Shown: positions 42,644-52,241, numbered from the stretch's first letter. The stretch: DNA of 64,000 bases from Stygiobacter sp. RIFOXYC2_FULL_38_25 (GCA_001803165.1 MHAZ01000002.1:40252-104251), one strand, 5' to 3'. Translations and numbers: made by a program. The notes: a model not told the origin generated them from the sequence alone.

Positions 42644-43117
42644 ATGAAAAATATATTAGCCTTTACTTTGCTAATAATAACTACAACGTTTTTATTCGCT
42701 CAAAGCCAACCGCTAAACAAAGTTGAAACCACCAAACTAGCAGCGGAAAAGAAAATTGAAACTGCTAAAATAAAAGCTGCGGCAAAATTAGAATCCGCCA
42801 GAACTGAGGCAATTAAAAAAATAGATGGAGCTTTGAAAATTGCAAAAGAAAAAGTTGAAGCAGATAGTGTGAAGGCTGAATTGAAAGTTGAAGAAGATGA
42901 AACCGCGGCGCAAAATAAGGCTGAAGCAAATGGAGCTGATGCTGAAAATAAAGTAACGGAAGCAAAAAAGCTGGCTGAATTAAAACTTGAAAAAGCCAAG
43001 ATAATAGCTGAAAGGAAAATAGAAGTTGATAAAAAATCCGCCAAGAAAGAACTCGATGCAATAAAAAAAGCAACTGAAAAAACAGCTAATGTTGATGTTA
43101 AACCAACTAAAAAATAG
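42644..43117 (+). CDS. Exported Ala/Lys/Glu-rich coiled-coil protein
   Basis: 157 residues from the ATG at 42644 (signal peptide to FLFAQ). The rest is a highly charged helix with repeats of the type KxAAxKxExAKxKA, predicted to be a long single helix or coiled coil. No family recognised. It begins 28 bp after Dps and is probably co-transcribed. Confidence 0.65.
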   Translation: MKNILAFTLLIITTTFLFAQSQPLNKVETTKLAAEKKIETAKIKAAAKLESARTEAIKKIDGALKIAKEKVEADSVKAELKVEEDETAAQNKAEANGADAENKVTEAKKLAELKLEKAKIIAERKIEVDKKSAKKELDAIKKATEKTANVDVKPTKK

Positions 43118-43229
43118 ACAATCACTTACTATGTTGAAATGTGATAGGAAATTATCGCAAAAGAATATTATCCACGGGTGCATCTACATAATCCTTTAGC
43201 TCATTTAAATGTAGAAGGAGTTTATCGTC

Positions 43230-45509
43230 TTGAAGAAAAAAATAACAAGCAGTACAATTAATCGAATAGCTTTTATTGGAAATTATTTGCCCCGCCAATG
43301 CGGTATAGCAACATTCACAACTGATTTATGCGAGGCTATTGCAACTCAGTACTTGGATACAACTTGTATTGCAATGCCGGTTAATGATATTGAAGATGGT
43401 TATGCTTACCCAACACGTGTACGGTTTGAGTTGGTAGAGAAAGACATAGAATCATATCTGCGGGCGGCGGATTTTCTCAACATCAATGATGTTGATATGG
43501 TATGCGTACAATTTGAGTATGGTATATATGGCGGCAAAGCCGGGAGTCATATCCTTTCACTGCTGAGGGAATTGCGCATGCCTATTGTTACCACACTTCA
43601 TACAATCTTGAAAAATCCGAATGATGAGCAGAAACTTGTTTTGGAAGAGGTTGCAGCTCTTTCAGACCGGTTAGTAGTAATGAGTGAGCGCGGTTCCGAA
43701 TTCTTGCAATCAATTTATAATATCTCTGCCGGTAAAATTGATTTTATTCCTCACGGTATTCCCGATGTTCCATTTGTTGATCCAAGTTTTAATAAAGATT
43801 TGTTTGGGGTTGAAGGTAAAACCGTACTGCTTAGTTTTGGATTGCTTTCCGCAAGTAAGGGAATTGAAACTGTTATTTCCGCCTTGCCCGCTATCGTTAA
43901 TCGTTATCCGGATATTGTTTATATCGTAGTTGGCGCAACCCATCCCAACGTTATAAAACAAGAAGGAGAAACATACCGCCTTTCACTTCAATGGTTAGCC
44001 CATCAAACGGGTGTAGAAAGTAATGTGATATTTTATAATCGCTTTGTAAATCTGGAAGAGCTTATAGAATTTATCGGCGCAGCGGATATTTATATCACAC
44101 CTTATCTTAATGAAGCACAAATAACATCCGGCACTTTAGCCTATACATTAGGCGCCGGAAAAGCTGTAATCTCAACTCCATATTGGTACGCGCAAGAAAT
44201 GCTTTCCGAAGGAAGAGGAGTTTTATTTCCATTCCGGGACCACGAAGCTTTGGCTGAACAAGTTATCAACTTATTAGATAATGAAGCTGAGCGTCATGCA
44301 ATGCGGAAGCGTGCTTATGTTTTTGGCAGAGCAATGATTTGGTCCGAAGTTGCTAAACGATATATGGAAAGTTTTGAAAGAGCACGAGCCGAACGCCGCC
44401 ACTATATTCCACCGGGATTTGCTGCAAAGGCTTTGGATAAATATCCTGGTGAACTTCCGCCGCTAAAATTAAATCACTTGTATAGTATAACAGATGAAAC
44501 CGGAATGCTTCAACATTCACTGTTTAGCGTTCCTAATTATTCTCATGGATATACTACAGATGATAATGCCAGAGCGTTGTTAGTTAGCGCTTTGTTGGAA
44601 GAACTCGGAATTAACGATAGTAAAAAATTATTAACCAGATACCTGGCATTTCTTGGCTATGCGTTCAATCCTCAAACCGGGCGATTTAGAAACTTTATGG
44701 ATTACCAGCACAATTGGTTGGAAGAACAAGGTTCAGATGACAGCCACGGACGTGCACTTTGGGCTTTAGGTGCAGTATTAAATAAATGTAATTCTCCATC
44801 TCTTCATGGTATGGCGGCATGGTTATTTGAACAAACTTTACCGGCTATTCTTCCAACCACTAGTCCGCGCGCATGGGCGTTTGCGTTAATCGGTATTAAT
44901 GAATATTCACAAAAATTTTCCGGTGATCGTAGGGCAAGCCAAGTACGTGATGAGCTTGCCGGGCGGCTATTAACTCTGTATCAAAACAATAGTACCGCTG
45001 ATTGGCATTGGTATGAAAATGAGCTTTCATACTGCAACGCGGCACTGCCTCATGCATTACTTACTTGTGGAAAGTTAATTCCAAATAAAGCAATGAGTGA
45101 CGCAGGCTTAGAATCTCTTGCATGGCTTTCGGAATTACAACGTGCTAAAGGTGGTCATTTTGTTTCGATTGGTTCTAATGGCTTTTATAAAATGGGAGGA
45201 GAACCTGCCCGTTTCGATCAGCAGCCAGTTGAAGCTCAAGCTATGGTTTCCGCTTGTCTCGAGGCTTATAGTATTACAGCAAATAAATTTTGGGATAAAG
45301 AAGCACATCGTGCATTCGAATGGTTCTTAGGACGCAATGATTTAAATCTTCCGGTTTATGATCCCAAAACCGGTGGTTGCCGCGATGGATTACACTCTGA
45401 CCGCCTTAACGAAAACCAAGGTGCTGAATCAACACTGGCTTTTCTTCAATCGCTTTTAGAATTACGTCTAACTGAACACTCACAACTTTCAATGAAGGTC
45501 GTACAATAA
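43230..45509 (+). CDS. GT4 glycosyltransferase fused to an alpha/alpha-barrel glycosidase-like domain
   Basis: 759 residues from a TTG start with AAGGAG at 43215-43220. Residues about 10-390 form a GT-B glycosyltransferase of family 4 (RQCGIATFTTDL, the FGLLSASKGIETVI nucleotide-sugar loop, and EAQITSGTLAYTLGAGKAVIS with the donor-binding region). Residues about 405-755 form an (alpha/alpha)6-type domain (TTDDNARALLVSALL, DDSHGRALWALG, NAALPHALLTCG). Its stop overlaps the GH130 start (TAATG). The pair probably makes and processes a mannose-type oligosaccharide. Confidence 0.82.
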   Translation: MKKKITSSTINRIAFIGNYLPRQCGIATFTTDLCEAIATQYLDTTCIAMPVNDIEDGYAYPTRVRFELVEKDIESYLRAADFLNINDVDMVCVQFEYGIYGGKAGSHILSLLRELRMPIVTTLHTILKNPNDEQKLVLEEVAALSDRLVVMSERGSEFLQSIYNISAGKIDFIPHGIPDVPFVDPSFNKDLFGVEGKTVLLSFGLLSASKGIETVISALPAIVNRYPDIVYIVVGATHPNVIKQEGETYRLSLQWLAHQTGVESNVIFYNRFVNLEELIEFIGAADIYITPYLNEAQITSGTLAYTLGAGKAVISTPYWYAQEMLSEGRGVLFPFRDHEALAEQVINLLDNEAERHAMRKRAYVFGRAMIWSEVAKRYMESFERARAERRHYIPPGFAAKALDKYPGELPPLKLNHLYSITDETGMLQHSLFSVPNYSHGYTTDDNARALLVSALLEELGINDSKKLLTRYLAFLGYAFNPQTGRFRNFMDYQHNWLEEQGSDDSHGRALWALGAVLNKCNSPSLHGMAAWLFEQTLPAILPTTSPRAWAFALIGINEYSQKFSGDRRASQVRDELAGRLLTLYQNNSTADWHWYENELSYCNAALPHALLTCGKLIPNKAMSDAGLESLAWLSELQRAKGGHFVSIGSNGFYKMGGEPARFDQQPVEAQAMVSACLEAYSITANKFWDKEAHRAFEWFLGRNDLNLPVYDPKTGGCRDGLHSDRLNENQGAESTLAFLQSLLELRLTEHSQLSMKVVQ

Positions 45510-46456
45510 TGAACAACCAACATGCTGAACTTTTCCAACGCAATAAATTAAATCCGATTTTAACCGCAGACAATTGGCCATATCCGATAAACAGTGTATT
45601 TAACGCCGGCGCAACATTATTAGAAGATGGTACTACATTATTGTTATGCCGGGTTGAAGATAGAAGAGGTCTCTCTCATTTTTGCGTAGCTCGGTCTGCT
45701 AACGGAATAGACGGATGGGTTATTGATAAGCAACCAACTCTGCTGCCGGATCCGCAGAATCATCCGGAAGAATTGTGGGGCATAGAAGATCCACGAATTA
45801 CTTATGTGGAAGAATTAAAAAAGTATGTAATAGTCTATACTGCCTATACCAGAGATGGTCCTGGTGTCGCATTAGCACAAACAAGCGACTTTATAAATTA
45901 TGAACGCTTCGGAATCATTATGTCTCCCGAAGACAAAGACGCTGCTTTGCTACCACACCGAATAAACGGTAATTGGGCTTTAATTCATCGTCCCGTCAGT
46001 GCGCCAAGAGCACATATGTGGATTTCTTATTCACCCGACTTAATTCATTGGGGAAGCCATAAGTTAATGATGGATGCGCGCAAAGGCGCTTGGTGGGATG
46101 CAAACAAAATTGGTCTATCACCGCCCCCAATTGAAACGCCTCAAGGCTGGTTAGTAATTTATCATGGAGTAAGGCAATCTTGCGGGGGATGTATTTACAG
46201 ACTAGGTCTCGCTTTGTTCGATCTGAATAAACCTGAACATTGTCTTCAACGCGGCAGCGAATGGATTTTTGCACCGGAACAATCTTACGAGCAACGGGGC
46301 GATGTTGGAAATGTTGTCTTTCCATGCGGATACACTATTGGAAAGGATGGCGATACTGTTAATATATATTATGGCGCTGCGGATACTTGTATAGGATTAG
46401 CAACCGGAAGCATTAAAAAAATGCTTAACTGGCTTGAGCAGCACAATTCATTGTAA
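45509..46456 (+). CDS. GH130 family glycoside phosphorylase/hydrolase
   Basis: 315 residues, complete five-bladed propeller pattern of GH130 with the catalytic Asp94 in GIEDPRI and conserved NPILTADNWPYP, CRVEDRRGLSHF and YHGVRQ motifs. Family enzymes phosphorolyse or hydrolyse beta-mannosides (mannosyl-glucose, mannobiose and N-glycan cores). Translationally coupled to the GT4 fusion. Confidence 0.88.
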   Translation: MNNQHAELFQRNKLNPILTADNWPYPINSVFNAGATLLEDGTTLLLCRVEDRRGLSHFCVARSANGIDGWVIDKQPTLLPDPQNHPEELWGIEDPRITYVEELKKYVIVYTAYTRDGPGVALAQTSDFINYERFGIIMSPEDKDAALLPHRINGNWALIHRPVSAPRAHMWISYSPDLIHWGSHKLMMDARKGAWWDANKIGLSPPPIETPQGWLVIYHGVRQSCGGCIYRLGLALFDLNKPEHCLQRGSEWIFAPEQSYEQRGDVGNVVFPCGYTIGKDGDTVNIYYGAADTCIGLATGSIKKMLNWLEQHNSL

Positions 46457-46541
46457 GTGAAATTCAATGAAACGCTGTGAAAAATATTTATGAGAGATAT
46501 GTTATTCCGAATAATCTAAAGCAAAACAAGAGGAATATTTT

Positions 46542-46772
46542 ATGATTACTAAATCACTTGGTCTGCTCCTTTTTGTTATAGGACTAATCTTTACTCTTTA
46601 TACAGGATTAGACTTTGTAAAAAAAGAAAAGGTAATAGACTTTGGCGGTATTCAAATCACTAGGGATAGAGAGAAAAGCGAAATTTTGTCTCCTTTGTAT
46701 GGAATAGGCGCAATGATAGTTGGGGGAGTTGTTTTTTTTACCGGCAACAAAAGACTTATCAAAACCGGTTAA
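46542..46772 (+). CDS. Small two-helix membrane protein
   Basis: 76 residues; helices SLGLLLFVIGLIFTLYTGLDFV and PLYGIGAMIVGGVVFFTG flank a soluble loop (KKEKVIDFGGIQITRDREKSE). A common type in Bacteroidota without a name I can assign. Confidence 0.6.
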   Translation: MITKSLGLLLFVIGLIFTLYTGLDFVKKEKVIDFGGIQITRDREKSEILSPLYGIGAMIVGGVVFFTGNKRLIKTG

Positions 46773-46929
46773 TTATTATTTCGCAAATGAATATTTTTTT
46801 AAGAAAGAGATGAATTGAAAAGTAAGGTTGGAATTGGGTCAAATGACAGTTATCGAGTTTCTCAAATGTTAGCGGCGTCTTTTCCAAATATCTCACGGAG
46901 TTATAATCAACTGATATTTTGGATAAACG

Positions 46930-48492
46930 TTGATTAATTTTGCACTGCAAGCGAAATACAGAAACATCTTTAAGAAATTATTTATTGGTATTTTGGGGGC
47001 GGTAGGGACAATTATTGTTATAACTTTTACTGGTTATCAAGGAGCAGGCTTAACTCCGGACTCAGTTGTTTACATATCAGTTGCAAGAAACTTAACAGCT
47101 AATCAAGGTTTTGTTAATTACGATGGAGTTTATTTCGTTCTTCAACCGCCCCTCTATCCAATCTTATTAGCCTTGCTAAAATTTTTAACTTCTATTGATC
47201 CACTTATCTCTGCGAGCTACTTAAATTCGTTCCTCTTTGGTCTAAATGTTTATATCTCCGGAATCTTTTTGTTAAAGCATTTGAAATCATTTGCGCTTGT
47301 TTGCCTGGGTACAATTTCAGTCTTATTCTCATTTACTCTGATAAAAGTTTCGTTTATGGCATTGTCGGAAACATTGTTTATTTCTCTACTGTTAATCTTT
47401 CTTTATAATATTGAAACTTATCAAAGAAAGAGAAAGCTGCTGCCATTTATTCTGATTTCTGTTTCGGCTGCTTTAGCTTGCCTAACTCGATACACCGGAG
47501 TTGTACTTTTATTTACCGGAATGATTTGTATTCTCTTATGGGGAAGAAATATTTTCAAGGAAAGAATAGGAGAGTTTTTAAGCTTTACAATCGTTGCATC
47601 GCTACCAATTGGGGGATGGATTATTAGAAATTATTTTCTTTCAAATACTTTGATTGGTCAAAGAGCAGTTTCCTCATACACGCTATTTGAAAATATTAAT
47701 TTTTTCTGGAACACACTACTTCCTTGGTATTTACCGTTAAAATTATCCGATGTTTATTTGGGATTTATATTGCTCATAATTACCATTTGGATTTTATTTG
47801 TTTCCGATAGAGAAAAAATTTCCAAAATATTACTGCTGAAACAAATTGGCCCAAGTCTTCTTTTTACTATTCTATATAGTGGTGTCATAATCATTTCTTC
47901 AACAACAACTGCATACGATAAAATATCGGATAGGCTGCTCGCTCCAATTTACATTCCCATCATTTTCGTTTTATTTATTACTTCAGATAGAATTTTAAGC
48001 TGGCCTATACAGAGTTTCAATCTAAGATTAATAGCCGTTCCATTTTCTATTGCAATGCTTTTGTTTATTAAAGAACCACTGGAAAACACAAAACATTTTA
48101 TTGGGGAATATGAAAAACAGCCCGGCTTGGGATATAGTAGTAGTAAGTGGAAGAAAAGTGAAATGATTAATTATCTTATTAAATATGAACCGTTCAGCAA
48201 AAGTTATTCGATGTATAGTAACAAGCCAGAAGCGGTTTACATTTTAGCTAATTTAATATGCAAACGTAGTCCAGCTAAAACATTTTATAATTCTCCTCAA
48301 TCAATAAAGCTTGATCAGCTCCAAAGCAGTATTCGGAGCGAAGATGAGAATATATTCCTTGTTTGGTTTAAGGAATCCAACTACAATTTTCTTTTCACAC
48401 TTGATGAACTTCAAAAAAACATTAGAATGAAAGAGGTAGTTCACCTTAAAGATGGGGATATTTATACATTTTTAAAACATGATTTGAATTAA
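46930..48492 (+). CDS. Membrane glycosyltransferase (GT39/ArnT-like)
   Basis: 520 residues with about ten membrane helices. The N-terminal periplasmic loop carries the acidic motif expected for GT-C enzymes (GLTPDSVVYISVARNLTANQGFVNYDG), followed by LQPPLYPILLALLKF and TRYTGVVLLFTG. Family enzymes transfer a sugar from a polyprenyl-phosphate donor. TTG at 46930 is the only upstream start. Donor and acceptor unknown. Confidence 0.75.
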   Translation: MINFALQAKYRNIFKKLFIGILGAVGTIIVITFTGYQGAGLTPDSVVYISVARNLTANQGFVNYDGVYFVLQPPLYPILLALLKFLTSIDPLISASYLNSFLFGLNVYISGIFLLKHLKSFALVCLGTISVLFSFTLIKVSFMALSETLFISLLLIFLYNIETYQRKRKLLPFILISVSAALACLTRYTGVVLLFTGMICILLWGRNIFKERIGEFLSFTIVASLPIGGWIIRNYFLSNTLIGQRAVSSYTLFENINFFWNTLLPWYLPLKLSDVYLGFILLIITIWILFVSDREKISKILLLKQIGPSLLFTILYSGVIIISSTTTAYDKISDRLLAPIYIPIIFVLFITSDRILSWPIQSFNLRLIAVPFSIAMLLFIKEPLENTKHFIGEYEKQPGLGYSSSKWKKSEMINYLIKYEPFSKSYSMYSNKPEAVYILANLICKRSPAKTFYNSPQSIKLDQLQSSIRSEDENIFLVWFKESNYNFLFTLDELQKNIRMKEVVHLKDGDIYTFLKHDLN

Positions 48493-48549
48493 ACGCCGCA
48501 ATAGCTATCACACTAATTAACCGAAAAAAAACACTTAACTGTTAATGAA

Positions 48550-48619
48550 AACAAGTTATACACTATAGTAGCTGACTCTTAATAATCAAGTCGGGAATTC
48601 GAATTCCACTGAGTGCACA
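48550..48619 (+). pseudogene. Decayed second copy of the tRNA-like repeat
   Basis: Shares with 6911-6980 the blocks AACAAGTTATA, TGACTCTTAAT, ATCA, GTCGGG, TTCGAAT and GAGTGCAC-like end at identical spacing, but the T-arm is broken (GGGAA / TCCAC no longer pair). A short hairpin (AACCC...GGGTT) follows at 48625-48640 with TTTTGTTTTT. It is in the same orientation as the first copy, 41.6 kb away. Confidence 0.6.
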
Positions 48620-48754
48620 CTTATAACCCCGAAGCGGGTTTTGTTTTTATTAGCTTCACAAAGTTTTACTACCTAAATGGTTGTTTTTCTTACAAAGGGA
48701 ATTACCTATCTTAATAACCAAAGAGAATATATTCCTGAAGAAAGAACAGGTTTT

Positions 48755-50125
48755 ATGAAGAAGACTTTTCTATTTATATTATTTGCGGCAGCGTTTTTGA
48801 TGTTCAACGAAGAGCAGTTTGCCCAAGTCTATCCCGACCAGCATTATATTCTACGTATTGATTCAATCAAAGCAAAAATTGAAACCAGTGAAAACGTAAA
48901 ACTAAGCGACGATGGAAAATCTTTTGTTCTTCAGAATAATTCTGTTGAAGGCTACGTAATACTTAAAGAGCAAGCTTCGCTCTATCCGTTTAATCAAGGT
49001 TTGCCATCTTATAACGGAAGTGCGCCAAGCGAAAATTGCGGATTCAAAGTTCAAATGCGGTTCCCTTATGCGGGAAGCTGGTCTCAATGGCTTACTGTTG
49101 GTTACTGGAAGAATAATATTTGGTCGGATTACGGATCAACAACTTTCGGCGGCGGCAAAATAAATGTTGACTGGGCGGTACTCAATTCCTACGTATCTAA
49201 GTGGCAGTTTAAAGTAATCTTAACAAGAAAAGATGTTGCTACAGCCTCGCCATCAATTCATAAACTTAGTTTTTTTGTCAGCGATTCAAGAACTACAAGC
49301 AATGTAAATATCAGTCAACTTGTAAATGATAAACCTTCCGCAATCTTTATCCCAATCTCTCCGAATTTTATTTTTCAGTATAATGTTGATCCGGTGATAG
49401 GAAAAGATATCTGTTCGCCAACAACCGTCTCAATGATTTTGAAAAGTTACAGCATTGCTGTTGATCCGTATCAGTTCGCGCTTTCAACTTATGATAATTA
49501 CCACAAGATGTTTGGTGTTTGGCCGCGCGTAGTTCAAAATGCAGCCGAGTATGGATTAGACGGCGCCGTTACCCGTTACCGCACCTGGAGCGATGCTAAG
49601 AAAATTTTAGAAAAGGGTGGACGAATTGCAATGTCCGTTGGGCTTCCTATTTCTTCCGCCGGTCATTTGTTAATGCTTGCCGGTTTTTCTAGTGATGGAA
49701 TGCCGATAGTTCACGATCCGGGAAAATCTGCCGGTGAATCTTATGTCTATGATAAAGCTACTGTGTCTCAAGCCTGGTTTAGCAAAGGCGGAGTTGCTTA
49801 CACATTTTATCCGGTTGGGAGTGTTGTGTCTGTTGCCGATGAATTTGAAAGAAGAATGCCGAATAATTTTGAGTTATATCAGAACTATCCGAATCCTTTT
49901 AATCCAACAACAACAATTAGATATCAAATCAGAAGTTCCGGCTATGTTAGCTTAAAAGTCTATGATGCAATTGGACAAGAAGTAGCCGCGCTTGTTAACG
50001 AAACAAAATCTCCCGGCACTTATGAAGTAATATTTAACGGTTCTAATCTTAACAGCGGAGTTTATGTTTATCACTTACAAGTTGGCGCGTATTCTCTAAC
50101 GAAGAAATTAGTGTTGATGAAGTAA
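48755..50125 (+). CDS. T9SS-exported C39-like peptidase family protein
   Basis: 456 residues from the ATG at 48755 (signal peptide to EQFAQ). Residues about 190-365 form a peptidase C39_2-like domain (DICSPTTVSMILKSY with the Cys, SAGHLLMLAGFSSDG with the His, VHDPG with the Asp). The C-terminal 75 residues are a type A sorting domain (NYPNPFNPTTTIRYQI, GVYVYHLQVG, KKLVLMK) that directs export by the type IX system. Function: probably extracellular peptidase or bacteriocin-processing-like fold; substrate unknown. Confidence 0.85.
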   Translation: MKKTFLFILFAAAFLMFNEEQFAQVYPDQHYILRIDSIKAKIETSENVKLSDDGKSFVLQNNSVEGYVILKEQASLYPFNQGLPSYNGSAPSENCGFKVQMRFPYAGSWSQWLTVGYWKNNIWSDYGSTTFGGGKINVDWAVLNSYVSKWQFKVILTRKDVATASPSIHKLSFFVSDSRTTSNVNISQLVNDKPSAIFIPISPNFIFQYNVDPVIGKDICSPTTVSMILKSYSIAVDPYQFALSTYDNYHKMFGVWPRVVQNAAEYGLDGAVTRYRTWSDAKKILEKGGRIAMSVGLPISSAGHLLMLAGFSSDGMPIVHDPGKSAGESYVYDKATVSQAWFSKGGVAYTFYPVGSVVSVADEFERRMPNNFELYQNYPNPFNPTTTIRYQIRSSGYVSLKVYDAIGQEVAALVNETKSPGTYEVIFNGSNLNSGVYVYHLQVGAYSLTKKLVLMK

Positions 50126-50161
50126 TATTTAAAAAATCATTTTTACTTTTCAAGTTAGGTA

Positions 50162-50758
50162 TTACTCACGTGCAAATTCTATTAACAATTTATAATCACC
50201 GCCATCAGCTTCTTTAAGGGCGTTAAGATATTTGCTTCGCGCTTCTCCTTTTTTAGTAAGATTCTTGCTGCCCCATGTAAAATGGAGTTTGCCTAATCCA
50301 TTGCTCACTAAAATGTCTGCAATTAAACGGGAGTGTCTTCCGTTACCATTTGAAAAAGGATGGATACATACTATACGATGGCTAAAGCGTACCGCAATTT
50401 CATCTTCTGAAAAAGTTTTATGCTCAATCCAATACTTGCAGTCATCAAGAAGATCTTTGAGCATAATGCCGATTTGAAATTTATCCGCGCCGATATTCTT
50501 ATTTGAAGTCCTGAAATCGCCAGCCCATTTCCAGACATCGCTAAACATTCTTTTGTGAAGTTCTTTAACAAAATCTTCCGTTAAAATTTTTTTGTAATCA
50601 AGCTTGCGTTTGAGAGTCCACTCGACTGCTTTTTCTACATTGAGCTGTTCAAACTCATCTAGCTCGCCAAGCGTAGAAATAGTTTTAATTAATAATCCTT
50701 CTTTTTCATCTTCATCAATCGGAGTCCGTCCATCCGTATAGTCTAAATTTAGTCCCAT
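50162..50758 (-). CDS. Fic family protein, 'mobile mystery protein B'
   Basis: 198 residues with the complete Fic active-site loop HPFSNGNGRHSR (His133), plus NIGADKFQIG-type flap. Family enzymes transfer AMP or related groups to proteins. Paired with the upstream HTH protein by a 10-bp overlap, it corresponds to the pair annotated 'mobile mystery protein A/B', which is often on mobile elements. Possible toxin of a toxin-antitoxin-like module. Confidence 0.85.
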   Translation of the reverse strand: MGLNLDYTDGRTPIDEDEKEGLLIKTISTLGELDEFEQLNVEKAVEWTLKRKLDYKKILTEDFVKELHKRMFSDVWKWAGDFRTSNKNIGADKFQIGIMLKDLLDDCKYWIEHKTFSEDEIAVRFSHRIVCIHPFSNGNGRHSRLIADILVSNGLGKLHFTWGSKNLTKKGEARSKYLNALKEADGGDYKLLIEFARE

Positions 50759-51213
50759 AGAAACTTCGGCATCTCTTGTTTAATTTTTCTCGCACGGTCT
50801 TTAATTGCATTTTGTAACCGCAAGTCGCTGTTCTGCTGATCTTCAAGCGACATTGTGTGAGAAGTTCTCATTACAATTTCCCGGGCAACTTCCATAGCTT
50901 TTTTTTCTATTAGATTTTCCATCGAAGAATCTTTAGGAACAAATCCGTAAACAAAGCGCAGGTTCAAAGCTTCGGCAACTTCAATTAATCTTTTGAGCGT
51001 AAGACTTTTGTCTTGTTCCCGCTCTTCAATTTCCTTTACACTTTGAGCGGTTTTTTTAATGCGTTTGCCCAGTTGGGCGAGAGACATATTAAGAGCTGTT
51101 CTGATCGAGTGGATCCATCCTTTAGCCGGGAGGTCAGAATCAGCGATTGCGGCAAATTTTTGCATCTTTTTATCAATCTGCTCTATTGTAAGCATCCTAT
51201 TTAGATCAACCAT
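50749..51213 (-). CDS. XRE-type HTH protein, 'mobile mystery protein A'
   Basis: 154 residues with a helix-turn-helix (IRTALNMSLAQLGKRIKKTAQSVKEIEEREQDKSLTLKRLIEVAEALNLRFVYGFVP). Its coding end overlaps the Fic start. The ATG at 51213 lies inside the first of three operator-like palindromes (51212-51295), so it is very likely autoregulated. Plausible antitoxin of the Fic protein. Confidence 0.85.
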   Translation of the reverse strand: MVDLNRMLTIEQIDKKMQKFAAIADSDLPAKGWIHSIRTALNMSLAQLGKRIKKTAQSVKEIEEREQDKSLTLKRLIEVAEALNLRFVYGFVPKDSSMENLIEKKAMEVAREIVMRTSHTMSLEDQQNSDLRLQNAIKDRARKIKQEMPKFLWD

Positions 51214-51295
51214 AAGGGTATTACCTTATTTTTTCACAAGAATATTAAGGATATACCCTTAATATTGCAAGATATTTTTAAGGATATTCCCTTAA
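51212..51295 (-). promoter_or_regulatory. Three tandem palindromic operators of the HTH-Fic operon
   Basis: ATAAGGGTATTACCTTAT (51212-51229), TTAAGGATATACCCTTAA (51245-51262) and TTAAGGATATTCCCTTAA (51278-51295): three 18-bp palindromes with centres exactly 33 bp apart, about three helical turns, placing them on one face of the DNA. The first covers the start codon of the HTH gene. Binding by that protein is inferred. Confidence 0.8.
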
Positions 51296-51332
51296 ACAAT
51301 GCGATAGCAAATGAAAGAATTGCAACAAAATA

Positions 51333-51959
51333 TTACGCGGTTTTCAGAAATACCATTTCTTGAAATGATTTGCCCGACTTAAGAGTTGTCCGTTTGTTCT
51401 CAATGATTTCTAAACCATAATTTTTTGCCGCTTCTTGAAGACTGAGCGGCGGAACAAAGTTAAATATTCTACTCAGCTTATTTAGACTTGTGTACTTGCT
51501 TGGAGAAATTTCCGGAATCTCTTCGCTGGGTAATTGCAGAACAACAATTAAATGCCCGGATGGCTTAATAACTTTACTAATATTTGCTAGCGCGGAATTG
51601 TAATCAACATACTCGAAAATGAGTCCGGCGAAAATTAAATCTACCGGATTAAATGAAAATGATGAAGAAAGAATATCGCAGCAGAGAAATTCACATTGAT
51701 TAAATGAACCGGAAAATCTTTTCTTAGCTGTTGCTATATATTCAGAATTAATATCAACGCAGACAATACGTTCAACTCCCGAATTGGAAATTGCGTCTAA
51801 GCCATTCCCGCCGGAACAGCCAAGTATAGCAACGGATTTTGGAGAATAGATTTGTACGGCTTGTGCAAATACGCCGGACAAAAATTGCGCTTGGGCAATT
51901 GAAGACAAAGCCATGTGGCTTTCGTAATCTGTAAGTTCTATTTCTAACCAAGGGTTCAT
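51333..51959 (-). CDS. Class I SAM-dependent methyltransferase
   Basis: 208 residues with motif I AILGCSGGNGLD, an acidic end of strand 2 (CVDINSEYI), and LIFAGLIFEYVDY (motif II-like). Substrate unknown. Last gene of the cassette-like array; upstream is the cassette-type boundary at 51964-51970. Confidence 0.8.
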   Translation of the reverse strand: MNPWLEIELTDYESHMALSSIAQAQFLSGVFAQAVQIYSPKSVAILGCSGGNGLDAISNSGVERIVCVDINSEYIATAKKRFSGSFNQCEFLCCDILSSSFSFNPVDLIFAGLIFEYVDYNSALANISKVIKPSGHLIVVLQLPSEEIPEISPSKYTSLNKLSRIFNFVPPLSLQEAAKNYGLEIIENKRTTLKSGKSFQEMVFLKTA

Positions 51960-51963
51960 GCGA

Positions 51964-52177
51964 TTGTAACCACGTTGCGCTTAACGAGCCGCCCATCCTT
52001 TAGCTAACGGACTAGGAAGCCAAGTAAAACACAACTGATAAATATTTAGCCAAAGGTGCGTAACTTGTTTTCATACGCACCCGGGCAAATTAATTAATTA
52101 AAAAGAACACTTTGAACAAAATCAAAAAGTGAAATTCAAAAACAGCTAAGAACGCTAACGTTAGCTGGCTGTTGGGC
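51964..52177 (-). other. attC-like spacer between EamA and methyltransferase
   Basis: Read on the minus strand: GCCCAAC (52177-52171, fits RYYYAAC) after the EamA gene, an inverted-repeat region (CAGCTAA / TTAGCTG), then GCAACG-TG-GTTACAA (to 51964) six bases before the methyltransferase ATG. Same order of elements as the other spacers of the array. Confidence 0.5.
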
Positions 52178-52241
52178 AAGGTGCTTGTTTGTCCGCAAAA
52201 ATATAGTAGGCAATTAAAGAAAATAATGAACAAAGGGAAAA

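Noticed and set aside
42700..43125. A 141-residue minus-strand frame over the Ala/Lys/Glu-rich gene.
   Set aside because: Low-complexity mirror of the plus-strand coding repeats; the plus frame has a signal peptide and follows Dps.
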